From positions 1-64,000 of the forward strand of contig DATKYN010000141.1 in the NCBI GenBank assembly GCA_035528435.1: a stretch of DNA of 64,000 nucleotides, read 5' to 3'. A program made the position numbers and the translations under genes. Origin of the DNA: SG8-40 sp035528435. GTDB lineage: Bacteria; Pseudomonadota; Gammaproteobacteria; Burkholderiales; Eutrophovitaceae. Shown in pieces: positions 1 through 8,656 of this stretch. Under the pieces are notes generated by a model. It was not told the origin of the DNA and made no database searches. It saw nothing but the letters and a program-made list of their open reading frames with translations. Within the stretch, counting starts at the first letter, position 1; each line of letters starts with the position of its first letter.

Positions 1-340
1 TTTTCATGTCTTCCATGAGCGAGCCGTCCATCATCACGCTGGAAAAACCGGAGCGGATGGATCGTAGACACACGGCCGGAGACCCGCCGTGATCCTGGTG
101 CATGACGATGGGGATGTGAGGGTACTCTTCGATGGCCGCGAGGATGAGGTGGCGCAGGAACGGTTCGCCGGCATAGGCTCTGGCACCGGCCGATGCCTGC
201 ATGATGACCGGGCTGGCGGTTTCATCGGCCGCCTGCATGATTGCCTGGACCTGCTCCAGATTGTTGACGTTGAACGCCGGTACGCCGTAGCCGTTCTCGG
301 CTGCGTGATCGAGTAGTTGCCTCATCGAGACCAGTGCCAT
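1..340 (-). CDS. fba: Class II fructose-bisphosphate aldolase, N-terminal part
   Basis: Catalyses reversible condensation of glyceraldehyde-3-phosphate and dihydroxyacetone phosphate in glycolysis, gluconeogenesis and the pentose/Calvin network. The 113 visible residues begin MALVSMRQLLDHAAENGYG and include VPAFNVNNLEQ and the zinc-site segment VMHHDQG, which match class II (Calvin-cycle subtype) aldolases. The ATG at 338-340 lies 28 bases after the pyk stop codon. The gene is cut by the window edge; the remainder lies off the left end. It is the last gene of the minus-strand pgk-pyk-fba series and probably shares its transcript. Confidence 0.93.
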   Translation of the reverse strand, partial: MALVSMRQLLDHAAENGYGVPAFNVNNLEQVQAIMQAADETASPVIMQASAGARAYAGEPFLRHLILAAIEEYPHIPIVMHQDHGGSPAVCLRSIRSGFSSVMMDGSLMEDMK

Positions 341-368
341 GGTTGCAATTTCTCCCTGTTAAGAATGA

Positions 369-1802
369 TTAGGGGCGACGGTCCTCGCCCACTTTTACGA
401 TTTTCATGGTGTTGGTGCCTCCGCTCGATCCAATTGGCTCGCCAAAAGTGACGATAATCAGATCACCCGGGGTAACGACACCGGCATTAACCATTTTGTC
501 TTCCGCTTCCTTGAGCATGACGTCGAGCTCGTGGCCGCGATAATCGATCATCAGCGGGAAAACGTCACGGTAGAGACTGAGCCGGTAGCGCGTCGTAATC
601 TCGGTCGTGAGCGCGTATATCGGTACACCCAAATTGTGACGGGATATCCAGAGCGCCGTGGACCCGGACTGGGTCAGCGCAGCGATCGCCTTGACCTTGA
701 GATGATAAGCGGTAAACAGGGCAGCCATTGCGATCGACTGGTCGACACGGGTGAAGACCCGATCGAGAAAATGCGTGTCGAGCGTGACGTCATCGGTCTT
801 TTCCGCTTCCACGCAGATACGCGACATCGCTTCGACCGTTTCGACCGGATACTTGCCGGCAGCCGTTTCCGCCGACAGCATGACCGCATCGGTGCCGTCC
901 AGAACGGCATTGGCCACATCCGATACTTCAGCGCGCGTGGGCACAGGACTGGTAATCATCGACTCCATCATCTGCGTCGCCGTAATGGTGAGCTTGTTGT
1001 GCTCACGTGCGGTCCGGATCAACTTCTTCTGCAATCCCGGTACCGCCGCGTCTCCGACTTCCACTGCAAGATCACCGCGCGCGACCATGATGCCATCGCT
1101 CGCCCTGAGCAGATCGTCCATTGCATCGACTGCTTCGGCACGCTCCATCTTGGCGATGATGACGGCATGGCCACCTGCGGCACGCATCAGCTCGCGCGCC
1201 ATGTACATGTCTGCACCGCTCTTGGGAAACGATACGGCGAGAAAATCGGCTTTCATTTCCACCGCCGTACGAATGTCTTCCATATCCTTGGCTGTGAGCG
1301 CCGGCGCCGTCAGTCCGCCCCCTTGCCGGTTGATGCCCTTGTTATTCGACAGCACGCCGCCAACTCGCACAGTGGTGATGATCTCAAGCCCCGACACCTT
1401 GCGCACATCCAGAACCAGACGCCCGTCGTCGAGCAACAACACATCGCCGGTTCGTACATCCTTGGTAAGTTCGCGATAGTCAAGACCGACACGTTCCTGA
1501 TTACCCAGTTGGCAGCCAGCGTCCAGAACGAAGCTATCGCCCTTGTTCAGGGTGATCTTGCCGGAATCAAATTTTCCGATCCGGATTTTCGGCCCCTGAA
1601 GATCGCACATGATACCGATCGTGCGCTCCTGGGATTGCGCTGCCTCGCGCACCACCGCCGCCCGCTGCAGATGTTCCTCGCGCGTGCCATGAGAGAAATT
1701 CATTCTCACCACATCAACACCCGCCGCGACCATCCGCGTGATGACTTCCTTGCTAGTGGAAGACGGACCAAGCGTCGCAACGATTCTGGTTCTGCGATTC
1801 AT
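369..1802 (-). CDS. pyk: Pyruvate kinase
   Basis: Transfers phosphate from phosphoenolpyruvate to ADP in the last step of glycolysis. The 477-residue length is normal for bacterial enzymes. The N-terminus RRTRIVATLGPSS, the MNFSHG segment (substrate-binding Asn), the metal-binding region ending in MVARGDLAVEV, and ATQMMESMI with nearby PTRAEVSDVANAVLDGTDA are all hallmark pyruvate kinase motifs. It starts 12 bases after the pgk stop codon and precedes fba, so it is almost certainly co-transcribed with both. No allosteric class can be assigned from the sequence alone. Confidence 0.97.
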   Translation of the reverse strand: MNRRTRIVATLGPSSTSKEVITRMVAAGVDVVRMNFSHGTREEHLQRAAVVREAAQSQERTIGIMCDLQGPKIRIGKFDSGKITLNKGDSFVLDAGCQLGNQERVGLDYRELTKDVRTGDVLLLDDGRLVLDVRKVSGLEIITTVRVGGVLSNNKGINRQGGGLTAPALTAKDMEDIRTAVEMKADFLAVSFPKSGADMYMARELMRAAGGHAVIIAKMERAEAVDAMDDLLRASDGIMVARGDLAVEVGDAAVPGLQKKLIRTAREHNKLTITATQMMESMITSPVPTRAEVSDVANAVLDGTDAVMLSAETAAGKYPVETVEAMSRICVEAEKTDDVTLDTHFLDRVFTRVDQSIAMAALFTAYHLKVKAIAALTQSGSTALWISRHNLGVPIYALTTEITTRYRLSLYRDVFPLMIDYRGHELDVMLKEAEDKMVNAGVVTPGDLIIVTFGEPIGSSGGTNTMKIVKVGEDRRP

Positions 1803-1814
1803 GACTTGTTGAGC

Positions 1815-3008
1815 CTATTGCTCGGGCGGGGTTGAGGCACGGCGTTCGAGGATTTCCACAGCGGGCAATTCACGGCCCTCAAGAAACTCCAGGAAGGCGC
1901 CGCCGGCAGTAGATATGTAATTGATTTTATCGGAAATGCCATACTTCGCTATCGCCGCGACGGTATCGCCACCTCCGGCAATGGAGAACGCTTTGGACTC
2001 GGCAATCGCGATCGCGAGTGTTTTCGTTCCTTCGCCAAACTGATCGAATTCGAAGACACCCAACGGTCCGTTCCAGACAATGGTGCCGGCACTCGCCATC
2101 ATCTCGGCCATCCGCTTCGCACTTTGCGGTCCGAAGTCGAGAATCATATCTTCGTCTTCAATCGCATCGACTTGTTTTACGCTCGCCTTGGCCTCGGCAG
2201 AGAACTCGCGAGCGCAAACCACATCCACCGGCAGCGGTACATTGGCACCTCGCGCGGCAGCGGTATCCATGATCTTGCGCGCCTCCGCGACAAGGTCTTT
2301 TTCAACAAGCGACTTTCCGATGTTCCAACCCTTGGCAAGCAAAAAAGTATTGGCAATTCCGCCACCGACGATGAGTTGATCGACTTTTTTCGCGAGCTCG
2401 TCGAGCACCGTGAGCTTTGTCGACACCTTCGAGCCGGCGACAATGGCGATGAGCGGGCGCGCGGGTTCGCTGAGTGCGCGCGACAAGGCCTCGAGCTCCG
2501 CACTCATCAACGGGCCGGCGCAAGCAACCGGCGCAAAGCGCGCAACGCCATGGGTGCTGGCTTGCGCGCGGTGCGAAGTCGCGAATGCGTCATTGACATA
2601 GACGTCACACAATGCCGCCATCTTTCGCGACAGCACTTCGTCATCACTTTTCTCGCCCTTGTTGACGCGACAGTTCTCCAGCATGACGACCTGGCCCGGC
2701 TTGACGTCGACACCATCGACCCAGTCCTGCCTGAGTTCCACCGAGGTATTGAGCAACTCTCCCAAGCGGGCGGCTACCGGAGCGAGTGAATCAATTTGCC
2801 TGAGTTCGCCCTCTTTTGGACGCCCAAGATGCGACATGACCATCACCGCCGCACCGGCGTCAACAGCCGCCCTGATACCAGCCAGAGATGCTCGTATGCG
2901 AGTGTCGTCGGTAATGCCGCCATCTTTGTCCTGCGGCACGTTCAGATCGGCGCGAACAAGCACCCGCTTGCCGCCTAAATCGAGATCATTCATGCGAAGA
3001 AACGACAT
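1815..3008 (-). CDS. pgk: Phosphoglycerate kinase
   Basis: Interconverts 1,3-bisphosphoglycerate plus ADP and 3-phosphoglycerate plus ATP. The 397-residue protein has the N-domain motif KRVLVRADLNVP, MSHLGRPK, the substrate-binding region with CRVNKGE, and the C-terminal nucleotide-binding motif WNGPLGVFE followed by SIAGGGDTVAAI. It sits between gap and pyk as in many beta- and gammaproteobacterial tkt-gap-pgk-pyk-fba clusters. A rho-independent terminator lies in the 97-base gap between gap and this gene, so pgk expression may be lower than gap or may use an additional promoter. Confidence 0.97.
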   Translation of the reverse strand: MSFLRMNDLDLGGKRVLVRADLNVPQDKDGGITDDTRIRASLAGIRAAVDAGAAVMVMSHLGRPKEGELRQIDSLAPVAARLGELLNTSVELRQDWVDGVDVKPGQVVMLENCRVNKGEKSDDEVLSRKMAALCDVYVNDAFATSHRAQASTHGVARFAPVACAGPLMSAELEALSRALSEPARPLIAIVAGSKVSTKLTVLDELAKKVDQLIVGGGIANTFLLAKGWNIGKSLVEKDLVAEARKIMDTAAARGANVPLPVDVVCAREFSAEAKASVKQVDAIEDEDMILDFGPQSAKRMAEMMASAGTIVWNGPLGVFEFDQFGEGTKTLAIAIAESKAFSIAGGGDTVAAIAKYGISDKINYISTAGGAFLEFLEGRELPAVEILERRASTPPEQ

Positions 3009-3045
3009 GTTCGCAGTGCTTCCTCTGCCAGTTCAATGTACGGGT

Positions 3046-3084
3046 AAAAAAACACAAGGGCACAGGATCGTCACCCTGTGCCCT
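3046..3084 (-). terminator. Intrinsic terminator between gap and pgk
   Basis: A perfect 10-base-pair inverted repeat (AGGGCACAGG at 3057-3066, CCTGTGCCCT at 3075-3084, 8-base loop) is followed on the minus strand by TGTG and then seven T (A run at 3046-3052). This is a good minus-strand terminator placed between gap and pgk, so part of the gap transcripts should stop here. Confidence 0.8.
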
Positions 3085-3105
3085 CCGAGACGCTGATGCG
3101 CGAGC

Positions 3106-4119
3106 CTACTTTGCTTTCATCAGCGCCATCGTGGTGTCGAGCATGCGGTTTGAAAAACCCCATTCGTTGTCATACCAGGAACATACTTTGACCAATGTGC
3201 CTTCCGATACCTTGGTCAGCGTCGCGTCGAATATCGAGGACGATGCGTTATGGTTGAAATCGACCGACACCAGCGGTGCGTCAGTGTATTCGAGGATGCC
3301 CTTGAGCTCACCTTCAGAGGCTGCCTTGACGACGTTGTTGACTTCTTCCGTCGTGGTAGCCCGTTTGGCGACAAATACCAGATCAACAACCGACACATTG
3401 ATTGTCGGCACACGCATCGCATAGCCGTCAAGCTTGCCGTTCAGCTCTGGCAACACCAGGCCGACGGCGGCGGCGGCACCGGTCTTGGTCGGGATCATCG
3501 ACATGGTGGCCGACCGGGCACGCCTGAGATCAGAGTGATAGACATCGGTCAGAACCTGATCGTTGGTGTAAGAGTGAATGGTCGTCATCAGGCCGTTGAC
3601 CACACCGATGCTGTCGTTGACCGCCTTGACCATCGGCGCCAGACAGTTGGTGGTGCAGGACGCGTTTGATATGACCGTGTGCTTGCTGCTCAGTACGTCA
3701 TGGTTGACGCCGTAAACGATGGTCGCATCGACATCCTTGCCGCCGGGCGCAGAAATGATAACTTTCTTCGCACCGCCAGCGATATGCGCTTGCGCCTTGG
3801 CCTTGCTGGCAAAAAACCCGGTGCATTCCAGAACGACATCGATGCCGAGGCTCTTCCAGGGAAGGTCTGCCGGGTTACGTTCCGCCAGGACGGCGATTTT
3901 GTCACCGTTGACCAGAAAGTGATCCTTTTCGACCGACACGGTGCCGGGGAATCGACCATGAGCGGTATCGTATTGCGTCAGATGGGCATTGGTATTGGCA
4001 TCTCCCAGATCATTGACCGCAACAATTTCAATGTCATGCTTCTTGCCGCCTTCGTAATGCGCTCGAAGGATATTCCGGCCAATACGCCCGTATCCATTAA
4101 TGGCCACACGAACCGCCAT
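3106..4119 (-). CDS. gap: Type I glyceraldehyde-3-phosphate dehydrogenase
   Basis: NAD(P)-dependent oxidation and phosphorylation of glyceraldehyde-3-phosphate. The 337 residues open with the Rossmann motif INGYGRIGRN, contain the catalytic cysteine motif SNASCTTNCLAP, HSYTNDQ, and the C-terminal WYDNEWGFSNRM. VNDLGD at the end of the second strand places an acidic residue at the adenosine ribose, which in this family usually means an NAD preference; that is inference. It is first in the minus-strand gap-pgk-pyk-fba series, and its upstream neighbour is a divergent glucose transporter rather than tkt. Confidence 0.96.
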   Translation of the reverse strand: MAVRVAINGYGRIGRNILRAHYEGGKKHDIEIVAVNDLGDANTNAHLTQYDTAHGRFPGTVSVEKDHFLVNGDKIAVLAERNPADLPWKSLGIDVVLECTGFFASKAKAQAHIAGGAKKVIISAPGGKDVDATIVYGVNHDVLSSKHTVISNASCTTNCLAPMVKAVNDSIGVVNGLMTTIHSYTNDQVLTDVYHSDLRRARSATMSMIPTKTGAAAAVGLVLPELNGKLDGYAMRVPTINVSVVDLVFVAKRATTTEEVNNVVKAASEGELKGILEYTDAPLVSVDFNHNASSSIFDATLTKVSEGTLVKVCSWYDNEWGFSNRMLDTTMALMKAK

Positions 4120-4342
4120 CGCTTAGCTCCCAGTTGATTAAAGTCAAATTTTACTTCACTCCCAACCCCGATCATAGTGATTGTCGGTCTCTTGTTACCG
4201 CAGGGTTTGCTTTTGTGGGGGCGCGCTCATACCCTCGTCAGGACAAGAAGCCGAAAAACAGGCTCGCCACCCCTTGCGGGCCGGCAATGCTGAGACGCAG
4301 CACACCCCGGTTGCAAGAGACCGGAACTGAGAGGAGCAGAAC

Positions 4343-5602
4343 ATGAACGGGCATACCTGGAAACTAACCGTATCGACATTCCTGCTGGCAGTGGCATTGT
4401 CTGCGTGCTCGAAACAGGAATCAGGGCAAGTCGAGGTGCTTCACTGGTGGACCTCCGGCGGCGAAGCACGCTCGGTCGCCGAATTAAAGAAAATGCTCGA
4501 AGACAGGGGCGACACCTGGAAAGACTTCGCTGTTGCTGGCGGGGGCGGTGAGACCGCAATGACGGTGCTCAAATCGCGAGTCGTGTCAGGCAATCCACCA
4601 ACCGCTGCCCAGGTCAAGGGGCCCGGCATTCAGGAATGGGCACGTGAGGGTGTGCTGGCCAACCTCGACGAGGTGGCCCGGGCCGGTGACTGGGACAATC
4701 TGTTGCCAGGCGTGGTGAGCAATGTAATGAAGTACGAAGGCCACTACGTCGCGGTGCCGGTCAATGTGCATCGTGTCAACTGGATGTGGGCTAATCCTGA
4801 GGTATTTTCCAAGGCCGGAGCCGAGATACCGACCACATGGGAGGCATTCGCGATAGCTGCCGACAAGATCCAGAAGGCCGGTTTCATTGCGATTGCGCAC
4901 GGCGGACAGCCGTGGCAGGACGCCACTTTGTTTGAATCGATAGCGCTCGGTACAGGTGGTGCCGAATGGTATCGGCAAGCCTTTGTTGATCTCGATCAGG
5001 GCGCTTTGAACAGCCCGACGATGGAAAAATCGTTCGAAACGCTGCGTATGGTTCAGAAATATATCGACAGGGACGCCGCTAACCGCGACTGGAATCTGGC
5101 AACAGCGATGGTCATCAACGGCAAGGCTGCCATGCAGTTTATGGGCGACTGGGCGAAAGGCGAGTTTACTGCTGCCGGAAAGACGCCGGGTACAGATTAT
5201 GTTTGCGCCCCGGCGCCCGGTACTGACGGTTCATTCACCTTCAACATCGACAGTTTCATCATGTTTGAACAGAAGGACGATGCCGGAAAGACCGCCCAGG
5301 CGCATCTCGCAGAGGCCATCATGGACCCCAAATTTCAGGAAATTTTCAACCTGAACAAAGGTTCAATTCCGGTTCGCCTCGGCATGGACTTGTCCAAATT
5401 CGACCAATGCGCTAAAGACTCGGCAGCGCAGTTTGCTTCGGCATCAACAGAAATGAAACTGGTGCCGAGTTGGGCGCATGAAATGGCAATGCCGCCCTCC
5501 AACAAAGGCGCCATGTTCGATGTTGTCACGGCATTTATGAATACGCCCGACATGACGGCGAAAGCCGCTACCGGAAAGATAGCTGCAGCCGGCAAACAGT
5601 AA
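4343..5602 (+). CDS. gtsA: Glucose-type ABC transporter substrate-binding lipoprotein
   Basis: Captures sugar for the permease pair encoded downstream. The 419-residue protein has a lipoprotein signal (hydrophobic stretch ending in LSAC, mature Cys at residue 22) and then the family-1 solute-binding fold. VEVLHWWTSGGE, VAGGGGETAMTVLKSR and QVKGPGIQEWA closely recall GtsA, the glucose-binding protein of Pseudomonas. Start chosen at ATG 4343, preceded by aggagcagaac. The family member in Pseudomonas is a soluble periplasmic protein; a lipobox here is a departure. A 223-base gap to the divergent gap gene presumably holds both promoters; I could not pick out clear -35/-10 boxes. Confidence 0.88.
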   Translation: MNGHTWKLTVSTFLLAVALSACSKQESGQVEVLHWWTSGGEARSVAELKKMLEDRGDTWKDFAVAGGGGETAMTVLKSRVVSGNPPTAAQVKGPGIQEWAREGVLANLDEVARAGDWDNLLPGVVSNVMKYEGHYVAVPVNVHRVNWMWANPEVFSKAGAEIPTTWEAFAIAADKIQKAGFIAIAHGGQPWQDATLFESIALGTGGAEWYRQAFVDLDQGALNSPTMEKSFETLRMVQKYIDRDAANRDWNLATAMVINGKAAMQFMGDWAKGEFTAAGKTPGTDYVCAPAPGTDGSFTFNIDSFIMFEQKDDAGKTAQAHLAEAIMDPKFQEIFNLNKGSIPVRLGMDLSKFDQCAKDSAAQFASASTEMKLVPSWAHEMAMPPSNKGAMFDVVTAFMNTPDMTAKAATGKIAAAGKQ

Positions 5603-5611
5603 GCAATCTTT

Positions 5612-5655
5612 GCCGGGATGCGGCGCAGGTTTTCAAACTTGTGCTTCATCCCGGC
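5612..5655 (+). other. Intergenic stem-loop between gtsA and gtsB
   Basis: GCCGGGATG (5612-5620) and CATCCCGGC (5647-5655) form a perfect 9-base-pair stem around a 26-base loop in the 79-base gtsA-gtsB gap, without a following T run. Such stems between binding-protein and permease genes commonly stabilise the 5' cistron; that role is inferred. Confidence 0.5.
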
Positions 5656-5681
5656 TCCGTTAATCCACTGACCACAATCAG

Positions 5682-6608
5682 ATGACGGAAACCGGAAGTG
5701 CCGGGGAACCGGCCCACCCGCAAAGGCGTTTCGCGGACTACCTCGAAAATGCCTTGCCTAAGATCGTGCTCGGGCCAACGCTGCTCTGTGCGCTGATCTT
5801 CGTCTACGGCTTCATCTTATGGACCGGCTGGCTGTCCTTTACGGACTCCAAACTATTACCGCGCTATGAGCTGGCCGGAATCGTTCAATATGTAACCCTG
5901 TTTCAAAATGAGCGATGGTGGACGGCGCTAGGGAATCTCGCGATCTTCGGCAGCTTGTTCATCGGAGTTTGCCTGGTCACCGGATTACTGCTCGCGATAT
6001 TGCTGGATCAACGGATACGTGGCGAAGGCTTTCTGCGAGCTATTTATATGTATCCAATGGCGCTGTCATTTATCGTTACCGGGACCGCATGGCGCTGGAT
6101 CCTGAATCCGGGCCTGGGGTTGCAGAATCTGGTCCGCCAACTAGGGTTCGAAAATTTCACGTTCGAGTGGATCGTCACTCCGGGAATGTCTATTTACACC
6201 GTCGTCATTGCCGGCGCCTGGCAGTCCACCGGATTTGTGATGGCGCTGTTTCTGGCAGGTCTGCGTGGCGTGGACGACTCGATCATCAAAGCGGCGCAGG
6301 TTGACGGAGCATCTCCGACACGAATCTATACCAGCATTATTATTCCGTCTCTGCGTCCGGTTTTCTTTAGTTCGTTAATTATTCTGTCGCACATTGCAAT
6401 TAAAAGTTTCGATCTGGTAATGGCGCTAACCGGAGGAGGGCCAGGTTTTTCTTCTGACTTGCCGGCAACGTTCATGTACACGTTCGCCTTTAACCGTAAC
6501 CAGATTGGCATGGGTGCGGCAAGCGCGATGGTGATGCTGATGACCGTCGTCGCGATACTCGTGCCTTTGATGTACGCAGAGACGCGCAGGGGGCACCATG
6601 GTCGATAG
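5682..6608 (+). CDS. gtsB: Sugar ABC transporter permease, MalF-like
   Basis: First membrane subunit of the sugar importer, 308 residues with about six predicted membrane helices. The first helix follows a short cytoplasmic N-terminus (ALIFVYGFILW). The EAA loop that contacts the ATPase is visible around VDDSIIKAAQVDGASPTRIYTSIIIPSLRP, and the C-terminal half carries the permease domain typical of the MalF/UgpA group. It lies between the binding protein and the second permease in the same orientation. Sugar specificity comes from the GtsA resemblance and the neighbouring glucokinase, not from this protein. Confidence 0.92.
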   Translation: MTETGSAGEPAHPQRRFADYLENALPKIVLGPTLLCALIFVYGFILWTGWLSFTDSKLLPRYELAGIVQYVTLFQNERWWTALGNLAIFGSLFIGVCLVTGLLLAILLDQRIRGEGFLRAIYMYPMALSFIVTGTAWRWILNPGLGLQNLVRQLGFENFTFEWIVTPGMSIYTVVIAGAWQSTGFVMALFLAGLRGVDDSIIKAAQVDGASPTRIYTSIIIPSLRPVFFSSLIILSHIAIKSFDLVMALTGGGPGFSSDLPATFMYTFAFNRNQIGMGAASAMVMLMTVVAILVPLMYAETRRGHHGR

Positions 6609-6629
6609 AAGCCATGTTTGATTGCGGCA

Positions 6630-7511
6630 ATGGCTGAGCGACATCACACGCAAACAGTCGGATCGCACCTCGTGGGGCGCGTCCTGATTTACGCATTGCT
6701 TGCGTTGTTTGCACTGTATTACCTGATGCCGCTGTTCGTAATGATTACGACATCTTTAAAGACGCTTGATGACATTCGCACCGGTAATCTCATTTCGCTC
6801 CCCCACGAAATCAGTTTTGCCGCATGGGTAAAGGCGTGGAGCACGGCATGCTCCGGTGTCGCGTGCAACGGACTGAAGGGTAATTTCCTCAATTCAGTTA
6901 GTTTTGTATTACCAGCCGTGGCGATCTCTACGCTGATCGGAGCCTTCAACGGCTACATATTGACGATGTGGCGATTCCGGGGCAGCGACGTGCTGTTTAC
7001 ACTGCTCCTGATCGGCTGCTTTATTCCGTTCCAGGTTGTACTACTGCCAATGGCTCAAACCCTCGGCTACCTGGGAATTGCAAACTCGATCGCGGGTCTT
7101 ATATTCGTCCACGTCGTTTATGGTTTGGCTTTCACCACGTTGTTCTTCCGCAATTTCTATGTAACGGTGCCGCCCGATCTGACGAAGGCAGCACGTATTG
7201 ACGGCGCTGGGTTTTTCACCATCTTCTGGCGCATTATCCTGCCACTTTCCCCGGCGATTATCGTTGTAAGCGTCATCTGGCAGTTCACCCAGATCTGGAA
7301 TGACTTCCTGTTTGGCGTCGTATTTTCTTCGGGCGATCGACAGCCGATCACAGTGGCGCTAAACAATCTCGTCAATACGTCTACCGGCGTGAAGGAATAC
7401 AACGTCGATATGGCGGCGGCGATCATTGCTGGCCTGCCTACCCTGTTCGTCTACATTGTCGCCGGCAAATACTTCCTGCGTGGGCTGACTGCCGGTGCTG
7501 TTAAAGGATAG
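6630..7511 (+). CDS. gtsC: Sugar ABC transporter permease, MalG-like
   Basis: Second membrane subunit of the importer, about 293 residues from the ATG at 6630; an in-frame TTG at 6618 would add only four residues. Six membrane segments are expected, beginning VLIYALLALFALYYLMPLF. A periplasmic insertion with ACSGVACNGLKGNF resembles the cysteine-containing insert of Pseudomonas GtsC. The EAA loop appears as VPPDLTKAARIDGAGFFTIFWRIILP. The spacing to gtsB and to the ATPase gene (6 bases) supports one operon. Confidence 0.92.
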   Translation: MAERHHTQTVGSHLVGRVLIYALLALFALYYLMPLFVMITTSLKTLDDIRTGNLISLPHEISFAAWVKAWSTACSGVACNGLKGNFLNSVSFVLPAVAISTLIGAFNGYILTMWRFRGSDVLFTLLLIGCFIPFQVVLLPMAQTLGYLGIANSIAGLIFVHVVYGLAFTTLFFRNFYVTVPPDLTKAARIDGAGFFTIFWRIILPLSPAIIVVSVIWQFTQIWNDFLFGVVFSSGDRQPITVALNNLVNTSTGVKEYNVDMAAAIIAGLPTLFVYIVAGKYFLRGLTAGAVKG

Positions 7512-7517
7512 CTCCCA

Positions 7518-8633
7518 ATGAGCGCGCTCTCGATAAGGGACGTCAAGAAACGGTTCGGGCCAGTCGAAGTCCTCAAGGGCATTAATATCGACGTTGAAGA
7601 CGGCGAATTTCTGATTCTGGTGGGGCCGTCGGGTTGCGGAAAATCGACATTGCTCAACATGATTGCGGGTCTCGACACAATCTCCAGTGGAGAGATCGCG
7701 ATCGGCGGCCGTGTCGTCAATCAATTGTCACCAAAGGACCGGGACATTGCGATGGTATTTCAATCGTATGCTCTGTATCCGAACATGACGGTCCGCAACA
7801 ATATTTCTTTTGGATTGAAAATCCGCAAGATCCCGAAGGTGGAGCAGGAACAAATCGTCAGCCGGGTGAGCAAGTTGCTGCAGATTGAAGCACTGCTTGA
7901 CCGGATGCCTTCGCAGCTTTCAGGTGGCCAACGTCAGCGTGTCGCAATGGGAAGGGCCCTGGCGCGCGACCCGGCACTGTTCCTGTTTGATGAACCCCTC
8001 TCCAACCTGGACGCCAAGCTGCGTGTAGAAATGCGCGCCGAGATCAAACTTCTTCACGAACGGCTCAAGGCAACCATCGTCTATGTGACGCACGACCAGA
8101 TCGAAGCCATGACGCTAGGCGACCGGATCGCCGTAATGAAATCCGGAGAGGTGCATCAACTCGCGAGTCCGCAGGAAGTATATGACGATCCCGCCGACCT
8201 GTTCGTCGCCGGGTTCATCGGTTCGCCTCCAATGAACCTGATTCGCGCGCCCGTCGCAAGCCATGACGGCAGCGTCGGCGTTGACTTGCGTAGTGATAGT
8301 GAAACGGTTTTTTTCCGCGCGCCGGAGGCGATACACGAAGGCCTGGCAAAATGGATCGGCCGGGAAGTCATTGTCGGTATTCGGCCGGAGCAGATCAGTG
8401 ACGAAATATCGCGGGGCGTGGCACAGGAGGCCCACGTCAAACGGCGAGCAAAAGTCGACGTCGTGCATCCGACCGGGCCGGATACGCTGATACTGATCGA
8501 GCTCAACGACACCCCGGTCACCTGCCGCGTTCATCCCGAAACGATGGTTCGTAGTGGACAAACGACGGAGCTCATGTTCGATTTGTCCAAGCTCGTTTTC
8601 TTCGATCCGGAAACGGAAAGACGGATTCGCTAG
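7518..8633 (+). CDS. gtsD: Sugar ABC transporter ATP-binding protein, MalK/UgpC-like
   Basis: ATPase that powers the GtsBC permease, 371 residues. The nucleotide-binding domain shows Walker A GPSGCGKST, the Q-loop FQSYALYPNMTV, the ABC signature LSGGQRQRVAMGRA, Walker B LFLFDEPLSNLDAKL and the switch His in YVTHDQIEAMTLGDR. Residues after about 240 form the MalK-type OB-fold regulatory domain (GIRPEQI, later LVFFDPETERRI). The stop codon is 23 bases from the convergent stop codon of glk, with no obvious terminator between them. Confidence 0.94.
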   Translation: MSALSIRDVKKRFGPVEVLKGINIDVEDGEFLILVGPSGCGKSTLLNMIAGLDTISSGEIAIGGRVVNQLSPKDRDIAMVFQSYALYPNMTVRNNISFGLKIRKIPKVEQEQIVSRVSKLLQIEALLDRMPSQLSGGQRQRVAMGRALARDPALFLFDEPLSNLDAKLRVEMRAEIKLLHERLKATIVYVTHDQIEAMTLGDRIAVMKSGEVHQLASPQEVYDDPADLFVAGFIGSPPMNLIRAPVASHDGSVGVDLRSDSETVFFRAPEAIHEGLAKWIGREVIVGIRPEQISDEISRGVAQEAHVKRRAKVDVVHPTGPDTLILIELNDTPVTCRVHPETMVRSGQTTELMFDLSKLVFFDPETERRIR

Positions 8634-8656
8634 CTACGTTGAATGTTGCCGGGCCT

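Noticed and set aside
531..1835. 434-codon open frame on the plus strand
   Set aside because: Exactly antisense to pyk, whose motifs are complete; composition (many His/Arg) is typical of a shadow frame.
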